Source: Chloroflexota bacterium (lineage in GTDB: Bacteria; Chloroflexota; Anaerolineae; B4-G1). From it: a stretch of 64,000 nucleotides of DNA. Below are positions 51,473 through 60,544 of the stretch, in pieces (within the stretch, counting starts at the first letter, position 1; the number at the start of each line of letters is the position of its first letter). The position numbers and the translations under genes are program-made. The notes beneath the pieces are model-generated. The model was not told the origin of the DNA, made no database searches, and was given only the letters and a program-made list of their open reading frames with translations. Location: assembly GCA_024232355.1 (NCBI GenBank), contig JAAEPW010000076.1, positions 1-64,000 on the forward strand, given 5' to 3'.

Positions 51473-52422
51473 GCGCACAGCATCCAGAACTCTCGATCAT
51501 CATTGTGAATTGGAACACCCGCGATTTGCTCGTCCAGTGTTTGCAGTCGCTCAATGACACCGTCGAATCGAAATATGAGGTGTGGGTGGTGGACAACGCC
51601 TCCTCAGACGATAGCGTGGCGGCAGTCCGGGAACAGTTTCCCTACGTTCACGTGATTGTCAACTCGGAGAACGTGGGCTTTGTGCGGGCCAACAACCAGG
51701 TACTCGATCGCTGCCAGGGACGATACGTGCTCCTGCTCAACAGCGACATCCATGCGCTGCCCGGCTCGCTAGACAAGACGGTCGAGTTTATGGAAGCGCA
51801 TCCCGGCGCGGGCATTCTCGGTGTTCGGCTTTTAAATCCTGATAGAACTTTTCAGGCATCGTACACTGTGTTTCCTACGCTGTGGCGCGAGTTTCTCATC
51901 CTCAGCGGACTGGGACGCTGGCTGATTCGTTCCAGCTTTCCTAGCTATGGACCACAGGTAGAAGCAGGCGCTCAGGAAATCAAGGGCTATATGGAAGGTG
52001 CGTATCTGCTGGCTCGCCGTGAGGCTGTGGATCAAATCGGCGGACTAGACGAGCGCATTTTTATGTACGCCGAGGAAGTAGATTGGTGCTATCGTTTTCA
52101 TCAGGCTGGGTGGGAGGTGTGGTATTTGCCTCAATCTCCCATCATTCACTATGGTGGACAGAGCACCAAACAGCGACAAGGACGGATGGAAGCCGAACTC
52201 TATCGCAGCCGCGTCTACTTTTTCCACAAGCATTACGGCAAGGTCTCTGCAAGTTGTCTGAAAATCCTGATCTATACGATCACCTTGGTCAAAATGCTCG
52301 TGCATAGATTGTTGCGCTTTGTCACCAGGGGGCGTAGCGGGAGACTCGTTACCGGATGGCAAGAGTTGCGCAGCGCGTTAAGCGGCGTAGATTCGACATT
52401 TGAGGGGACGGTGGCATCGTGA
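51469..52422 (+). CDS. glycosyltransferase family 2
   Basis: 317 residues from a TTG start in the TTGA overlap with the ligase gene (GAGGAG upstream). GT-A core: LSIIIVNWNTRDLLVQCLQS, VVDNASSDDSVAAV, NVGFVRANNQVLDR and LLNSDIH. A C-terminal basic region follows an amphipathic helix. Inverting transferase of the rhamnosyltransferase type; the sugar is not known. Overlaps the following GT4 start as GTGA. Confidence 0.87.
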   Translation: MSAQHPELSIIIVNWNTRDLLVQCLQSLNDTVESKYEVWVVDNASSDDSVAAVREQFPYVHVIVNSENVGFVRANNQVLDRCQGRYVLLLNSDIHALPGSLDKTVEFMEAHPGAGILGVRLLNPDRTFQASYTVFPTLWREFLILSGLGRWLIRSSFPSYGPQVEAGAQEIKGYMEGAYLLARREAVDQIGGLDERIFMYAEEVDWCYRFHQAGWEVWYLPQSPIIHYGGQSTKQRQGRMEAELYRSRVYFFHKHYGKVSASCLKILIYTITLVKMLVHRLLRFVTRGRSGRLVTGWQELRSALSGVDSTFEGTVAS

Positions 52423-53621
52423 ATATTCTCATGCTTACCCAGGTTTTGCCTTACCCTCCCGACAGCGGCCCCAAGATCAAGACCTACAATGTAATCAAAT
52501 ATCTATCTCAATGCCATCGTGTGACACTGGCGTCGTTTGTACGCGGCGATCAGTCGGAACACGTCCGGCAATTGGAACGTTATTGCCAAGCGGTGCATAC
52601 TGTGCCTATGGCACGAAATGCCGTGCAGGATGGGCTGGCGATGGCCCGCAGTCTGTTCACGGGGCAGCCCTGGATGATGGTGCGCGACGAGCGAAAGGAG
52701 ATGCGCGCGCTCGTCGACCGCTTGGCGGCGGAACAACATTTTGACGTGGTCCACGCCGATCAACTCAACATGGGCCAGTACGCTGAGCGTGTGTCGGACG
52801 CGTTCAAAGTTATGGATGCGCACAACGCTTTGTGGTTATTGTACAAGCGCTTGTGGGCCACAATGTCGCCAGGGCCACGCAAGTGGCTGCTGGGCCGGGA
52901 CTGGCGATTGCTCAAATCCTACGAGGGACGGCTGATGCGCGAATTTGACGCCGTGTTGGCCGTCAGCCCTGAGGACAAAGCGGCGTTGCAAGAGGCAGCC
53001 GGACAAGGTGTGGGTGCTACAGTCATCCCTATCGCCATCGACACGGACGAGGTAAAAGTCGTCGAGAGAGAGGCTGAACCTGACCACATCCTGCACATCG
53101 GCACGATGTACTGGCCGCCCAACATTGATGCCGTGAACTGGTTCGTCCGCGAGATCTATCCCCTTGTCCGCCAGCAGCGGCCTGACGTGCAGTTCGACGT
53201 GGTAGGCTCTCGCCCGTCAGCCGATCTGCTCGCTCTGAACGATACCGGCCAGAGGATCAACGTCACCGGCTACGTGGAGGACCCTACGCCCTACCAGCAA
53301 CGCGCCGCTGTGATGATCGTCCCACTGTTGGCCGGAGGGGGGATGCGGGTGAAAATCTTGCAATCCCTGGCCGAGGGTATCCCCATTGTATCTACAACGC
53401 TGGGATGTGAGGGGATCGGTGTGACCAATGGCGAGGATATCCTGATCGCGGACGAGCCGGACGATTTTGCCGCTGCTGTGTTACAGATACTGAATGACCG
53501 GGCATTGGCGCAACGATTGTCGCACAACGGGCGGCGTTTGGCCGAAACCAGATATGATTATCGGCACGTATGTGTGCCGCTGGATCAAGTATATACACAG
53601 GCTGCATCTGCTGGAGCCTGA
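52419..53621 (+). CDS. glycosyltransferase family 4
   Basis: 400 residues, GTG start overlapping the preceding stop. The opening MNILMLTQVLPYPPDSGPKI and the later MIVPLLAGGGMRVKILQSLA with PIVSTTLGCEGIG parallel the transferase at 48805-50016. GT-B, retaining. The donor sugar is not known. Confidence 0.87.
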   Translation: MNILMLTQVLPYPPDSGPKIKTYNVIKYLSQCHRVTLASFVRGDQSEHVRQLERYCQAVHTVPMARNAVQDGLAMARSLFTGQPWMMVRDERKEMRALVDRLAAEQHFDVVHADQLNMGQYAERVSDAFKVMDAHNALWLLYKRLWATMSPGPRKWLLGRDWRLLKSYEGRLMREFDAVLAVSPEDKAALQEAAGQGVGATVIPIAIDTDEVKVVEREAEPDHILHIGTMYWPPNIDAVNWFVREIYPLVRQQRPDVQFDVVGSRPSADLLALNDTGQRINVTGYVEDPTPYQQRAAVMIVPLLAGGGMRVKILQSLAEGIPIVSTTLGCEGIGVTNGEDILIADEPDDFAAAVLQILNDRALAQRLSHNGRRLAETRYDYRHVCVPLDQVYTQAASAGA

Positions 53622-53640
53622 ATTGACATTAGGAGAACTC

Positions 53641-54600
53641 GTGAAAAAGCACGCATTCAACATTTTAAAGATTGTCGTCAGCGCCGGGTTGCTGGTTTAC
53701 CTGCTGGTCTTTCAGGTTGACTTGAAAGAGTTTTGGAACGTCGTGCGGCAGGCGCGGTGGGGATACTTGATAGCGGCGATGATATTGATGATCGTGGGCA
53801 CTGCACTGCGGGCAGTACGTTGGCAGGTATTGTTACAGGCGCTGGACATTGACGTGCCGTTGCAAAGGCTCGTGCAACTCTATTTCATCGGCGCTTTTTT
53901 CAACATCTTTTTGCCCACCGGTCTGGGTGGGGATGCGGTCAAGATGGCCGAACTGGCGCGTTCTACTGGCCGCGCGCCCGAGGCGGTTGGCACGACGTTG
54001 GTCGATCGTGCGACCGGCTTGTGGGTGCTTTTCGTATTGGCCTTGTTGGCTCTGCCATTCAGCTACACACTGCTGCCAGATGGATGGTTGCCGATCATTG
54101 TTCTTGGAATGTCGGGCGTGGTAGTCGGGGGATGGGTGGTGATGGGCACGCCATTGATCCCCTGGCTTGGAAGTAAGGTGCGTTTGCCCGGTCAGGAGAA
54201 ATTGGAGCGATTCTACCGCTCGGTATCCCAATTGGGATACCGAGCGCTGGGCAAAGCGTGTGCAGTATCCTTGATTTTTGACATCTTGTTGATCATCTTT
54301 AACGTGCTAATCGCTCGTGGTTTGGACGTGGATCAACCGCTGGGTGTGTTTCTGTTATTCACACCGGTTATTTCTTTCTCGTTGGCCTTGCCAATTTCCA
54401 TCGGCGGCCTTGGCGTTCGCGAGCAAACTTATGTATTGTTGTTCAGCGCGTTGGGCGTATCAGGTACTGTCTCGGCGGCGATGTCGCTTGCCAATTATGC
54501 TCTGACCAATCTGGTGATTGGTCTCTTGGGCGGGATCGTGTACGCTCTGGAGGGCACGAGAGGTCTGATAGAGAGTGAACAGGATGAGACGAGTGTCTGA
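53641..54600 (+). CDS. AglD/UPF0104-type membrane protein (flippase-like)
   Basis: 319 residues from a GTG at 53641, with AGGAGA before it; the upstream frame from 53494 overlaps the GT4 gene and is shadow. Eight or so hydrophobic segments; the FLPTGLGGDAVKMAELARST motif (about 90-110) and ISIGGLGVREQTYVLLFSAL near the end are typical of the UPF0104/lysylphosphatidylglycerol synthetase membrane family, which includes AglD2-like proteins. Likely moves or modifies lipid-linked sugars. Overlaps the next gene. Confidence 0.75.
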   Translation: MKKHAFNILKIVVSAGLLVYLLVFQVDLKEFWNVVRQARWGYLIAAMILMIVGTALRAVRWQVLLQALDIDVPLQRLVQLYFIGAFFNIFLPTGLGGDAVKMAELARSTGRAPEAVGTTLVDRATGLWVLFVLALLALPFSYTLLPDGWLPIIVLGMSGVVVGGWVVMGTPLIPWLGSKVRLPGQEKLERFYRSVSQLGYRALGKACAVSLIFDILLIIFNVLIARGLDVDQPLGVFLLFTPVISFSLALPISIGGLGVREQTYVLLFSALGVSGTVSAAMSLANYALTNLVIGLLGGIVYALEGTRGLIESEQDETSV

Positions 54601-55594
54601 ACCGGAAAAGGCGGCCTCGCCGATAGATATATCGGCCGTTATACCGGTTTATAACGAGGAGCAGAACCTGGGTTTATTGTATGAACAGCTAAAAGCCGTC
54701 ATGCAGGAACTGGAGCTGCGCCACGAGATCATTTTTGTCGACGATGGCAGCACAGACGGTAGTTATAACGTGGCAAAGGGCTTGCACGCCAAGGATGACT
54801 GTGTCAAGCTGATTCGGTTTCGACGCAATTTTGGACAGACGGCGGCTTTTTCTGCTGGGTTCGATTACGCTCGCGGCGATTTGGTTGTCACGCTCGATGC
54901 GGATGGGCAAAACGATCCGGCCGATATTCCACGTTTACTGGACAAGCTGCACGAGGGAGATTATGATATTGTCACCGGCTGGCGCGTCAACCGTCAGGAA
55001 TCCTTTGTGCGACGATTGTTATCCAAAATGGGGAATTGGGTCATTAGCCGGGCCTCCCATATCTCGATCCAGGACCGGGGCTGTTCGCTCAAGATATTCA
55101 GAACCGAACTGGTCAAGAATATGCAGCTTTATGGACAGTTGCATCGCTTTTTGCCTGAATTGGCCAGCACCATCGGCGCGCGCGTGGCCGAGGTGCCGGT
55201 GAATGATCGTGATCGCCAGTTTGGTCAGTCGAAATATGGTGCGTTGACGCGTGCTCCTCGCGTCATTCTGGACCTGGTCACAGTCTCATTTTTGTTGGGC
55301 TTTTTTTCCACTCCGATGCGATTTTTTGGCTCTATCGCTTTTGTCAGTGGTTCGTTGGGCACCCTGATTGGCGGGGGATTGGCCCTGACCAAGATTTATC
55401 GCGGTCTCGTAGGTGGCTGGGAGAGTTTTCACGCATACGAAATTGGCGCCCGCCCGCTCCTACTTTTCTCTTTCATGTTGATATTGTTGAGCGTGCAATT
55501 TTTGATGATGGGCTTGTTGGGAGAGATGATTATGCGTACCTATTACGAGGCGCAAGACAAGCCAACGTATTTTGTTCGGGATGTATTGGACTAG
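54575..55594 (+). CDS. GtrB/DPM1-type polyprenyl-phosphate glycosyltransferase
   Basis: 339 residues; GTG start at 54575 overlaps the previous gene, with an ATG at 54584 as alternative. GT2 core: ISAVIPVYNEEQNLGLLYEQ, FVDDGSTDGS, NFGQTAAFSAGFDYA and LDADGQNDP, then QDRGCSLKIFRTELV. Two C-terminal membrane helices (about 245-270 and 290-315) anchor it. It makes polyprenyl-phosphate sugars, the donors for GT-C enzymes such as those that follow in this locus. Confidence 0.88.
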   Translation: MNRMRRVSEPEKAASPIDISAVIPVYNEEQNLGLLYEQLKAVMQELELRHEIIFVDDGSTDGSYNVAKGLHAKDDCVKLIRFRRNFGQTAAFSAGFDYARGDLVVTLDADGQNDPADIPRLLDKLHEGDYDIVTGWRVNRQESFVRRLLSKMGNWVISRASHISIQDRGCSLKIFRTELVKNMQLYGQLHRFLPELASTIGARVAEVPVNDRDRQFGQSKYGALTRAPRVILDLVTVSFLLGFFSTPMRFFGSIAFVSGSLGTLIGGGLALTKIYRGLVGGWESFHAYEIGARPLLLFSFMLILLSVQFLMMGLLGEMIMRTYYEAQDKPTYFVRDVLD

Positions 55595-55609
55595 ATTGGG
55601 GATAACCAA

Positions 55610-57457
55610 GTGCAGAAATTAAAATCCAAAAAAGCTTTGATAATCATACTGATATGTCTGGTCGGCGTGGCGATTTTGGGCATAGCGGTGCTAAAGGTGC
55701 CCAGGTTAAAGAGCATGGCGCGCAACATTATGCAAGCGACGGGGATAGAATCCATGGTGATGCCCGTCTTGCAAAAAATCGGGTTGGCGGAACCTCCGTG
55801 GGATGAGCGGATGGTGGTGACGCCCATTGGCCCATCAGATCGGATTAGCGCCCGCCGGTTCGTGGTTGCTGATCTGCACAAGGCCCTGGTGCGCAGTGAC
55901 TTTGAGCAAGCAGCCCAACTGAACAGCATACTCGCCCAAGAAGCTTTCCAACGCGCGCATCGGGCGATGGAGGCGTGGAAAACAATGCGGGACGAACAGA
56001 CTGGCCTCGTGCCCAAGTCTACCCATCCACGGCTGGCTTATTGGGATCCCGAAGACGTTGCCGCTGACCTGTTCCCGTTTTTACTTCTCAGCAGTCAGTA
56101 TCTGGATCGTGAGAGCGAGGTGCTGTGGCTAGAGACCCTGTCCAATGAGCGCGAGATTTGTGGGCCGATGCCTTGCTCGATAGAGCTTTATTCCGGTCAA
56201 GTGATCGACGAAGAGATGTCCAGAATCATCTTTAGCGCGTCCGAGTATGCAAAGGATGGCGTGTTGGCGGTTAGCGAGCGATTTGGCCAAGGACCCTGGT
56301 TCGACCGTATGGAAGAGATCATGAACGCGCTCATCGACGCGGCCTATGTAGAGACCGAAGCGGGCAAGATAAGCGATCGGGGAACAGAAGCCAATGGCGA
56401 GATGTTGCAAGTGTTGAGCAGGCTCTATTGGGCGACGGGAAACGATCGATACCTGGAAATGGCAGAGCGTATTGCCGAGGCATATCTTTTTGATGTGTTT
56501 CCCAAGAACCGTTATCTACCTGCCACGTATTGGGATTTTGACAACGGTCAACCCCAGAGCGATGATTTTCGCCTGCGCGATCATGGTTCCGAAATTGCTC
56601 CTGGCCTGGTCGAACTCTATTTGTTGGAAAAGCTGCACGAGCGTCCCCAGGCCCAACGCTATCGCGAGCCGTTGAAACTTTTCCTGGACGCTATGCTGGC
56701 ATTGCCCCGGACTGATGATGGATTGTGGTATAACAGTGTGGATGCCAGAACGGGCGACGCCTTGGATGCTCGCCCGGTTGATACCTGGGGCTATCTCCTC
56801 TTGGGCTACCAGACCTTTGATATGGTCGAGGGCAGCGATGTTTACCAATCCGAGATCGAGCGCGTGATGAGGGCGGCTGCCTCGCGTAAGTCGTTTGCGT
56901 GGGAAGAGGACTATTTGGATGGATATGCCGACACCATCGAGTCTATGCTATATTTGCTGCCGTGGCACGATATTCCCGAATGCCACCGTTGGGTAGACGA
57001 TGAAATCGAAGTGATGTTGGACAAACAGGATGACGCGGGTTTCATCGAGCAATGGTATCTCGACGGAAACTATATCCGCACCGCGCTTTTATATGCGACC
57101 TACAAAACGAAGGGCATTACGCTAGGCCCTTGGCAAGAAGACGTGCGCTTGGGCGCTGCTTATGATTCTGACAACAGAGAACTCTACGTTCACTTGAGCG
57201 CCGATACAAACTGGGAGGGTGTACTGCAATTCGACGTGCCCCGACACCAAATGTTCTGGAATCTGCCTTTTGAATATCCACGTCTCAACGGGACGCCAGA
57301 GTGGTTCACCGTGGAATCTGAAAATACATACATCGTCGTCAATCTTGATGCTGATGAGGAATCTACATATTCAGGACAACAACTGGCGGCGGGCCTGACT
57401 GTGAATTTGAGTCAAGATGGACCAGACACCTTACGCTTGAAAATTGTGGAACAGTGA
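55610..57457 (+). CDS. membrane-anchored alpha/alpha-toroid protein, unknown activity
   Basis: 615 residues. An N-terminal anchor segment (about 9-28, ALIIILICLVGVAILGIAVL) is followed by a long helical region. GEMLQVLSRLYWATGNDRYL and PGLVELYLLEKLHERPQAQR are typical helices of (alpha/alpha)n toroids found in many polysaccharide-degrading or -modifying enzymes. The last 120 residues look like a beta-sandwich (RELYVHLSADTNWEGVLQF). Acidic residues such as the Asp in RPVDTWGYLLLG may be catalytic. It is probably placed outside, acting on the locus' own glycan. I cannot assign a family or activity. Confidence 0.5.
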   Translation: MQKLKSKKALIIILICLVGVAILGIAVLKVPRLKSMARNIMQATGIESMVMPVLQKIGLAEPPWDERMVVTPIGPSDRISARRFVVADLHKALVRSDFEQAAQLNSILAQEAFQRAHRAMEAWKTMRDEQTGLVPKSTHPRLAYWDPEDVAADLFPFLLLSSQYLDRESEVLWLETLSNEREICGPMPCSIELYSGQVIDEEMSRIIFSASEYAKDGVLAVSERFGQGPWFDRMEEIMNALIDAAYVETEAGKISDRGTEANGEMLQVLSRLYWATGNDRYLEMAERIAEAYLFDVFPKNRYLPATYWDFDNGQPQSDDFRLRDHGSEIAPGLVELYLLEKLHERPQAQRYREPLKLFLDAMLALPRTDDGLWYNSVDARTGDALDARPVDTWGYLLLGYQTFDMVEGSDVYQSEIERVMRAAASRKSFAWEEDYLDGYADTIESMLYLLPWHDIPECHRWVDDEIEVMLDKQDDAGFIEQWYLDGNYIRTALLYATYKTKGITLGPWQEDVRLGAAYDSDNRELYVHLSADTNWEGVLQFDVPRHQMFWNLPFEYPRLNGTPEWFTVESENTYIVVNLDADEESTYSGQQLAAGLTVNLSQDGPDTLRLKIVEQ

Positions 57458-57506
57458 TCGGGAACAATTGCGAGTATCCAGTGGATAGGACTTGGGGAGT
57501 GGCGAT

Positions 57507-59012
57507 ATGAACTGGCTCAAAAAACACCGGGACGAATGGTTCATTTTCTTTGTGCTGCTGGTGTGTTACAGTTATTTTTTACCGCGTTGGGCGAATTGGA
57601 GTCAGAATTCGCGCCTCGACCTGGTTCTGGCTATCGTGGACGATGGCACGTTGAGCATTGACACTTACTATCAAAATACGGGGGATTATTTTTGTTTCAA
57701 CCGGGACACGAGAGAGGGCGGTTGTAATCGCGGGGGGGCTCATTACAGCGACAAAGCGCCGGGAGTTGCGTTTTTGGGCGTTCCAATTTATGCGGTTGCA
57801 CGGCCTATTTTGCGTTCCGCGCCTGTACAGCGGGTACTAACCCGATTGGCGCATAGCGATGCCTTTGACGAAACGTTGAATGAACAAGGCACCGGCCTGA
57901 TGGTTGACAAGGTTCAGGCTGCGATTGTCCTGTATCTGGTTACAGTTGTGGCGGTCTCGATTCCGTCGGCTGTGCTGGGGGTATTGATCTATAAATTTCT
58001 GGGGACTTTTACCCAACACAGCGCCGGGCGAGTTGGGGCGGTGTTGCTTTATGGACTGGCGACAAACGCTTTTCCCTACTCGGGGGCGTTTTACGGCCAC
58101 CAGATTACGGCCTTTTTGCTCTTTACGGCTTTTTACGTGGCTTTTCTGATTGGTCGGGAGCGGGTCTCTATACGTTGGACTGTGTTGGTGGGCTTTATGT
58201 TGGCCTATGCTATAATCACTGAATATCCTACGGCGCTTATTGTGGGCGCTGTGTTTCTATACGCGTTGTGGGTCTTGCCCAACCGCCGTTGGGGGATTGG
58301 GCTGGTGCTATCTGGGATATTGCCGGGACTGTTGATGATGGCTTATGATTGGGCGATCTTTGAGAACATCTTGCCGCTCGGTTATCAATATTCAGAGTTA
58401 TACAAGGATAACGTTCACGCCCAGGGATTTCTCAGTCTAGTTGGGCCGAATGCCAAAGCTATTTGGGGCATTACGTTCGGTTCATTTAGGGGGTTGTTTT
58501 TTGTCGCGCCGATTTTACTGCTGGCCGTGCCTGGTTTTGTGATCTGGTGGCGCAAGCGGCAGTACCGCCTGGAATGGGGCGTTTGCCTGTGGGCAGTGCT
58601 TTGTTTTTTCCTATTCAATGGTTCTTCTGTGATGTGGCATGGCGCTTTTTCTATTGGGCCACGCTATCTTGTACCCATGCTGCCTTTCCTGGCTGTTGGA
58701 CTGGGGGTATTTGTCGTTACGTGGGGAGCGCATAGGTGGGCCAAGCAGCTGGTGACCATCCTGGGGATTTGGTCTTTTGTCGTTATCTGGGTCGAGACTG
58801 TAGGGGGGCAAAGATTCCCCGATTGGACTCCCAATCCGTTGTTCAATTACTCTTTGCCCAAGTTTATTAGTGGGGACATTGCGCGGAACATCGGGATGGG
58901 TGTGGGACTATCGGGGCACCTGAGCCTTTTGCCATTGCTTGTCGTCGTGACTGGGTTGGGCGTGCTCTACTTTTATACGAACCGCGCCATTGCAAAGGAG
59001 GTAATGTCATGA
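57507..59012 (+). CDS. GT-C-like integral membrane protein
   Basis: 501 residues from the Met at 57507 with GGGGAG upstream. About 11 hydrophobic segments; the first (about 11-29: EWFIFFVLLVCYSYFL) is followed by an external loop with RLDLVLAIVDDGTLSIDTYY, including Asp residues where GT-C enzymes place the metal or donor site. Similar to ArnT/PMT-type polyprenyl-phosphate sugar-using enzymes in layout, but divergent. It follows the toroid protein and overlaps the next gene as ATGATG. Confidence 0.6.
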   Translation: MNWLKKHRDEWFIFFVLLVCYSYFLPRWANWSQNSRLDLVLAIVDDGTLSIDTYYQNTGDYFCFNRDTREGGCNRGGAHYSDKAPGVAFLGVPIYAVARPILRSAPVQRVLTRLAHSDAFDETLNEQGTGLMVDKVQAAIVLYLVTVVAVSIPSAVLGVLIYKFLGTFTQHSAGRVGAVLLYGLATNAFPYSGAFYGHQITAFLLFTAFYVAFLIGRERVSIRWTVLVGFMLAYAIITEYPTALIVGAVFLYALWVLPNRRWGIGLVLSGILPGLLMMAYDWAIFENILPLGYQYSELYKDNVHAQGFLSLVGPNAKAIWGITFGSFRGLFFVAPILLLAVPGFVIWWRKRQYRLEWGVCLWAVLCFFLFNGSSVMWHGAFSIGPRYLVPMLPFLAVGLGVFVVTWGAHRWAKQLVTILGIWSFVVIWVETVGGQRFPDWTPNPLFNYSLPKFISGDIARNIGMGVGLSGHLSLLPLLVVVTGLGVLYFYTNRAIAKEVMS

Positions 59013-60523
59013 TGCGTTTAGTCGAACGCTTTCGCTCCTGGATTTCTTCGGAAAAGGTATGGATTGCGATGGCATTGTGTGTTCTCGTAATCGTGACCCG
59101 AATTCCGTTTCGCGCTCGGATATTGCATCACTGGGATTCGGTTAATTTTGCCTTGGCAATGGAGCATTTTGATGTGCGGTTGCATCAACCGCATCCTCCC
59201 GGAACATTTGTGATCTATATCATGATGGGACGTCTGTTCAATATTTTCCTGCACGCCCCCAATGCCAGCCTGGTCTGGTTGAGCGTCGTGTTGAGTGGTC
59301 TGGGGACGGCGGTCCTGTTTTTGCTTAGTGATGAATGCTTTGGCCGCAAGGTCGGCTTGACCACGGCATTTCTGGCACTTGCCAGCCCAATGATCTGGTT
59401 TCACGGAGAGGTCGCGCTTTCCTACACATTCGAGTTTTTGTGGGTTCCCCTCATCGTCTACTCTTGCTACAAGATGCAGACCCGGGGGTGGGGGGCCTTG
59501 TTGGCGTCGGCGTTGCTGATTGGCATAGCGGGTGGCGTGCGTCCCAATACACCGGTGTTTTTGTTTCCCTTGTGGGCGGTCGGAGTCCTTGTTTGCAAAT
59601 ATCCCATCAAACGCATCATTGTGGCCCTGGTGGTGATGGCGTTGGGCGTGTTGATTTGGGCTGTTCCGATGGTTGCAATGTCCGGTGGTGTGGCCGAGTA
59701 CATTGACGTGATGCGTTGGTGGCAGAACCAGCACACAGAATCGTCTGCCAGCGTGTACGGAATTGCAGAGAATGTAGCGCGCTTTGCTATGTACGCTGTC
59801 TACACGTTGGGTCTGGGCTTGATTCCCCTGGCGATAGCGGCAGTTCGCCATATGCCGGACATTGTCGCCAACCTCAAAAAGGATTGGCGAGCGCAAGTGC
59901 TGGCGGTGTGGATCTTACCAGCGGCGGGTTATTTCACCATCATTCACTTGCGGCAGCCGGGGCATACGTTCACCATTCAACCCGCGTTTCTTTTGCTCAC
60001 CGGCCTGGCGCTCGTTTCCCTGGCCCGGAAAGGAGAGACCTTTCGCCGGGAAATTTGGATCGCTACGACAGCGGTCGTGGTGATCGTCAACACACTGTTC
60101 TTTTTGCTTGGGCCAGCGTATCTGTTTGGCAGCACCCGTATGCTGTTCACAGCACCTACGTGGAATGCAATTCGTAATTACGACCAGTACGTGACTGTGC
60201 GATTAGACACTATCCGGGACACTTTTTCGCCTGGAGAAACGACCGTGCTTGCCGGTGGACGAAACTTTCGCCTGCCCGATTTTTATCTGCCGGATTTTCA
60301 ACTACCGTCGCTCTCACACCAGATTGATACGGGGCCGGTGACGTTGTCAGACCCAATCAATACCCTGGTACTCTTTGATGATTCGGCGCTGCCGGAATTG
60401 TCCGAGAATGTGGTTGTACAATCTGTATCCTTGCCGAACGGCGAACTCTTGCACTACATCACCTGGGATGAGACCCAGGTTGTCCAAATGGGTCAAGACT
60501 GGCTAGAGATTCGCGACAAGTAG
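59009..60523 (+). CDS. GT-C/PMT-like membrane glycosyltransferase
   Basis: 504 residues with about 11 hydrophobic segments. The first external loop HHWDSVNFALAMEHFDVRLH, followed by QPHPPG, is the conserved Asp-bearing region of GT-C family glycosyltransferases. A near-identical motif appears in the gene at 62238, so the two are paralogues. It probably transfers a sugar from polyprenyl phosphate to a glycan or protein at the outer face of the membrane. Start ATGATG overlaps the previous stop. Confidence 0.7.
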   Translation: MMRLVERFRSWISSEKVWIAMALCVLVIVTRIPFRARILHHWDSVNFALAMEHFDVRLHQPHPPGTFVIYIMMGRLFNIFLHAPNASLVWLSVVLSGLGTAVLFLLSDECFGRKVGLTTAFLALASPMIWFHGEVALSYTFEFLWVPLIVYSCYKMQTRGWGALLASALLIGIAGGVRPNTPVFLFPLWAVGVLVCKYPIKRIIVALVVMALGVLIWAVPMVAMSGGVAEYIDVMRWWQNQHTESSASVYGIAENVARFAMYAVYTLGLGLIPLAIAAVRHMPDIVANLKKDWRAQVLAVWILPAAGYFTIIHLRQPGHTFTIQPAFLLLTGLALVSLARKGETFRREIWIATTAVVVIVNTLFFLLGPAYLFGSTRMLFTAPTWNAIRNYDQYVTVRLDTIRDTFSPGETTVLAGGRNFRLPDFYLPDFQLPSLSHQIDTGPVTLSDPINTLVLFDDSALPELSENVVVQSVSLPNGELLHYITWDETQVVQMGQDWLEIRDK

Positions 60524-60544
60524 CCCTGAGCGGAGGCTGAAAAG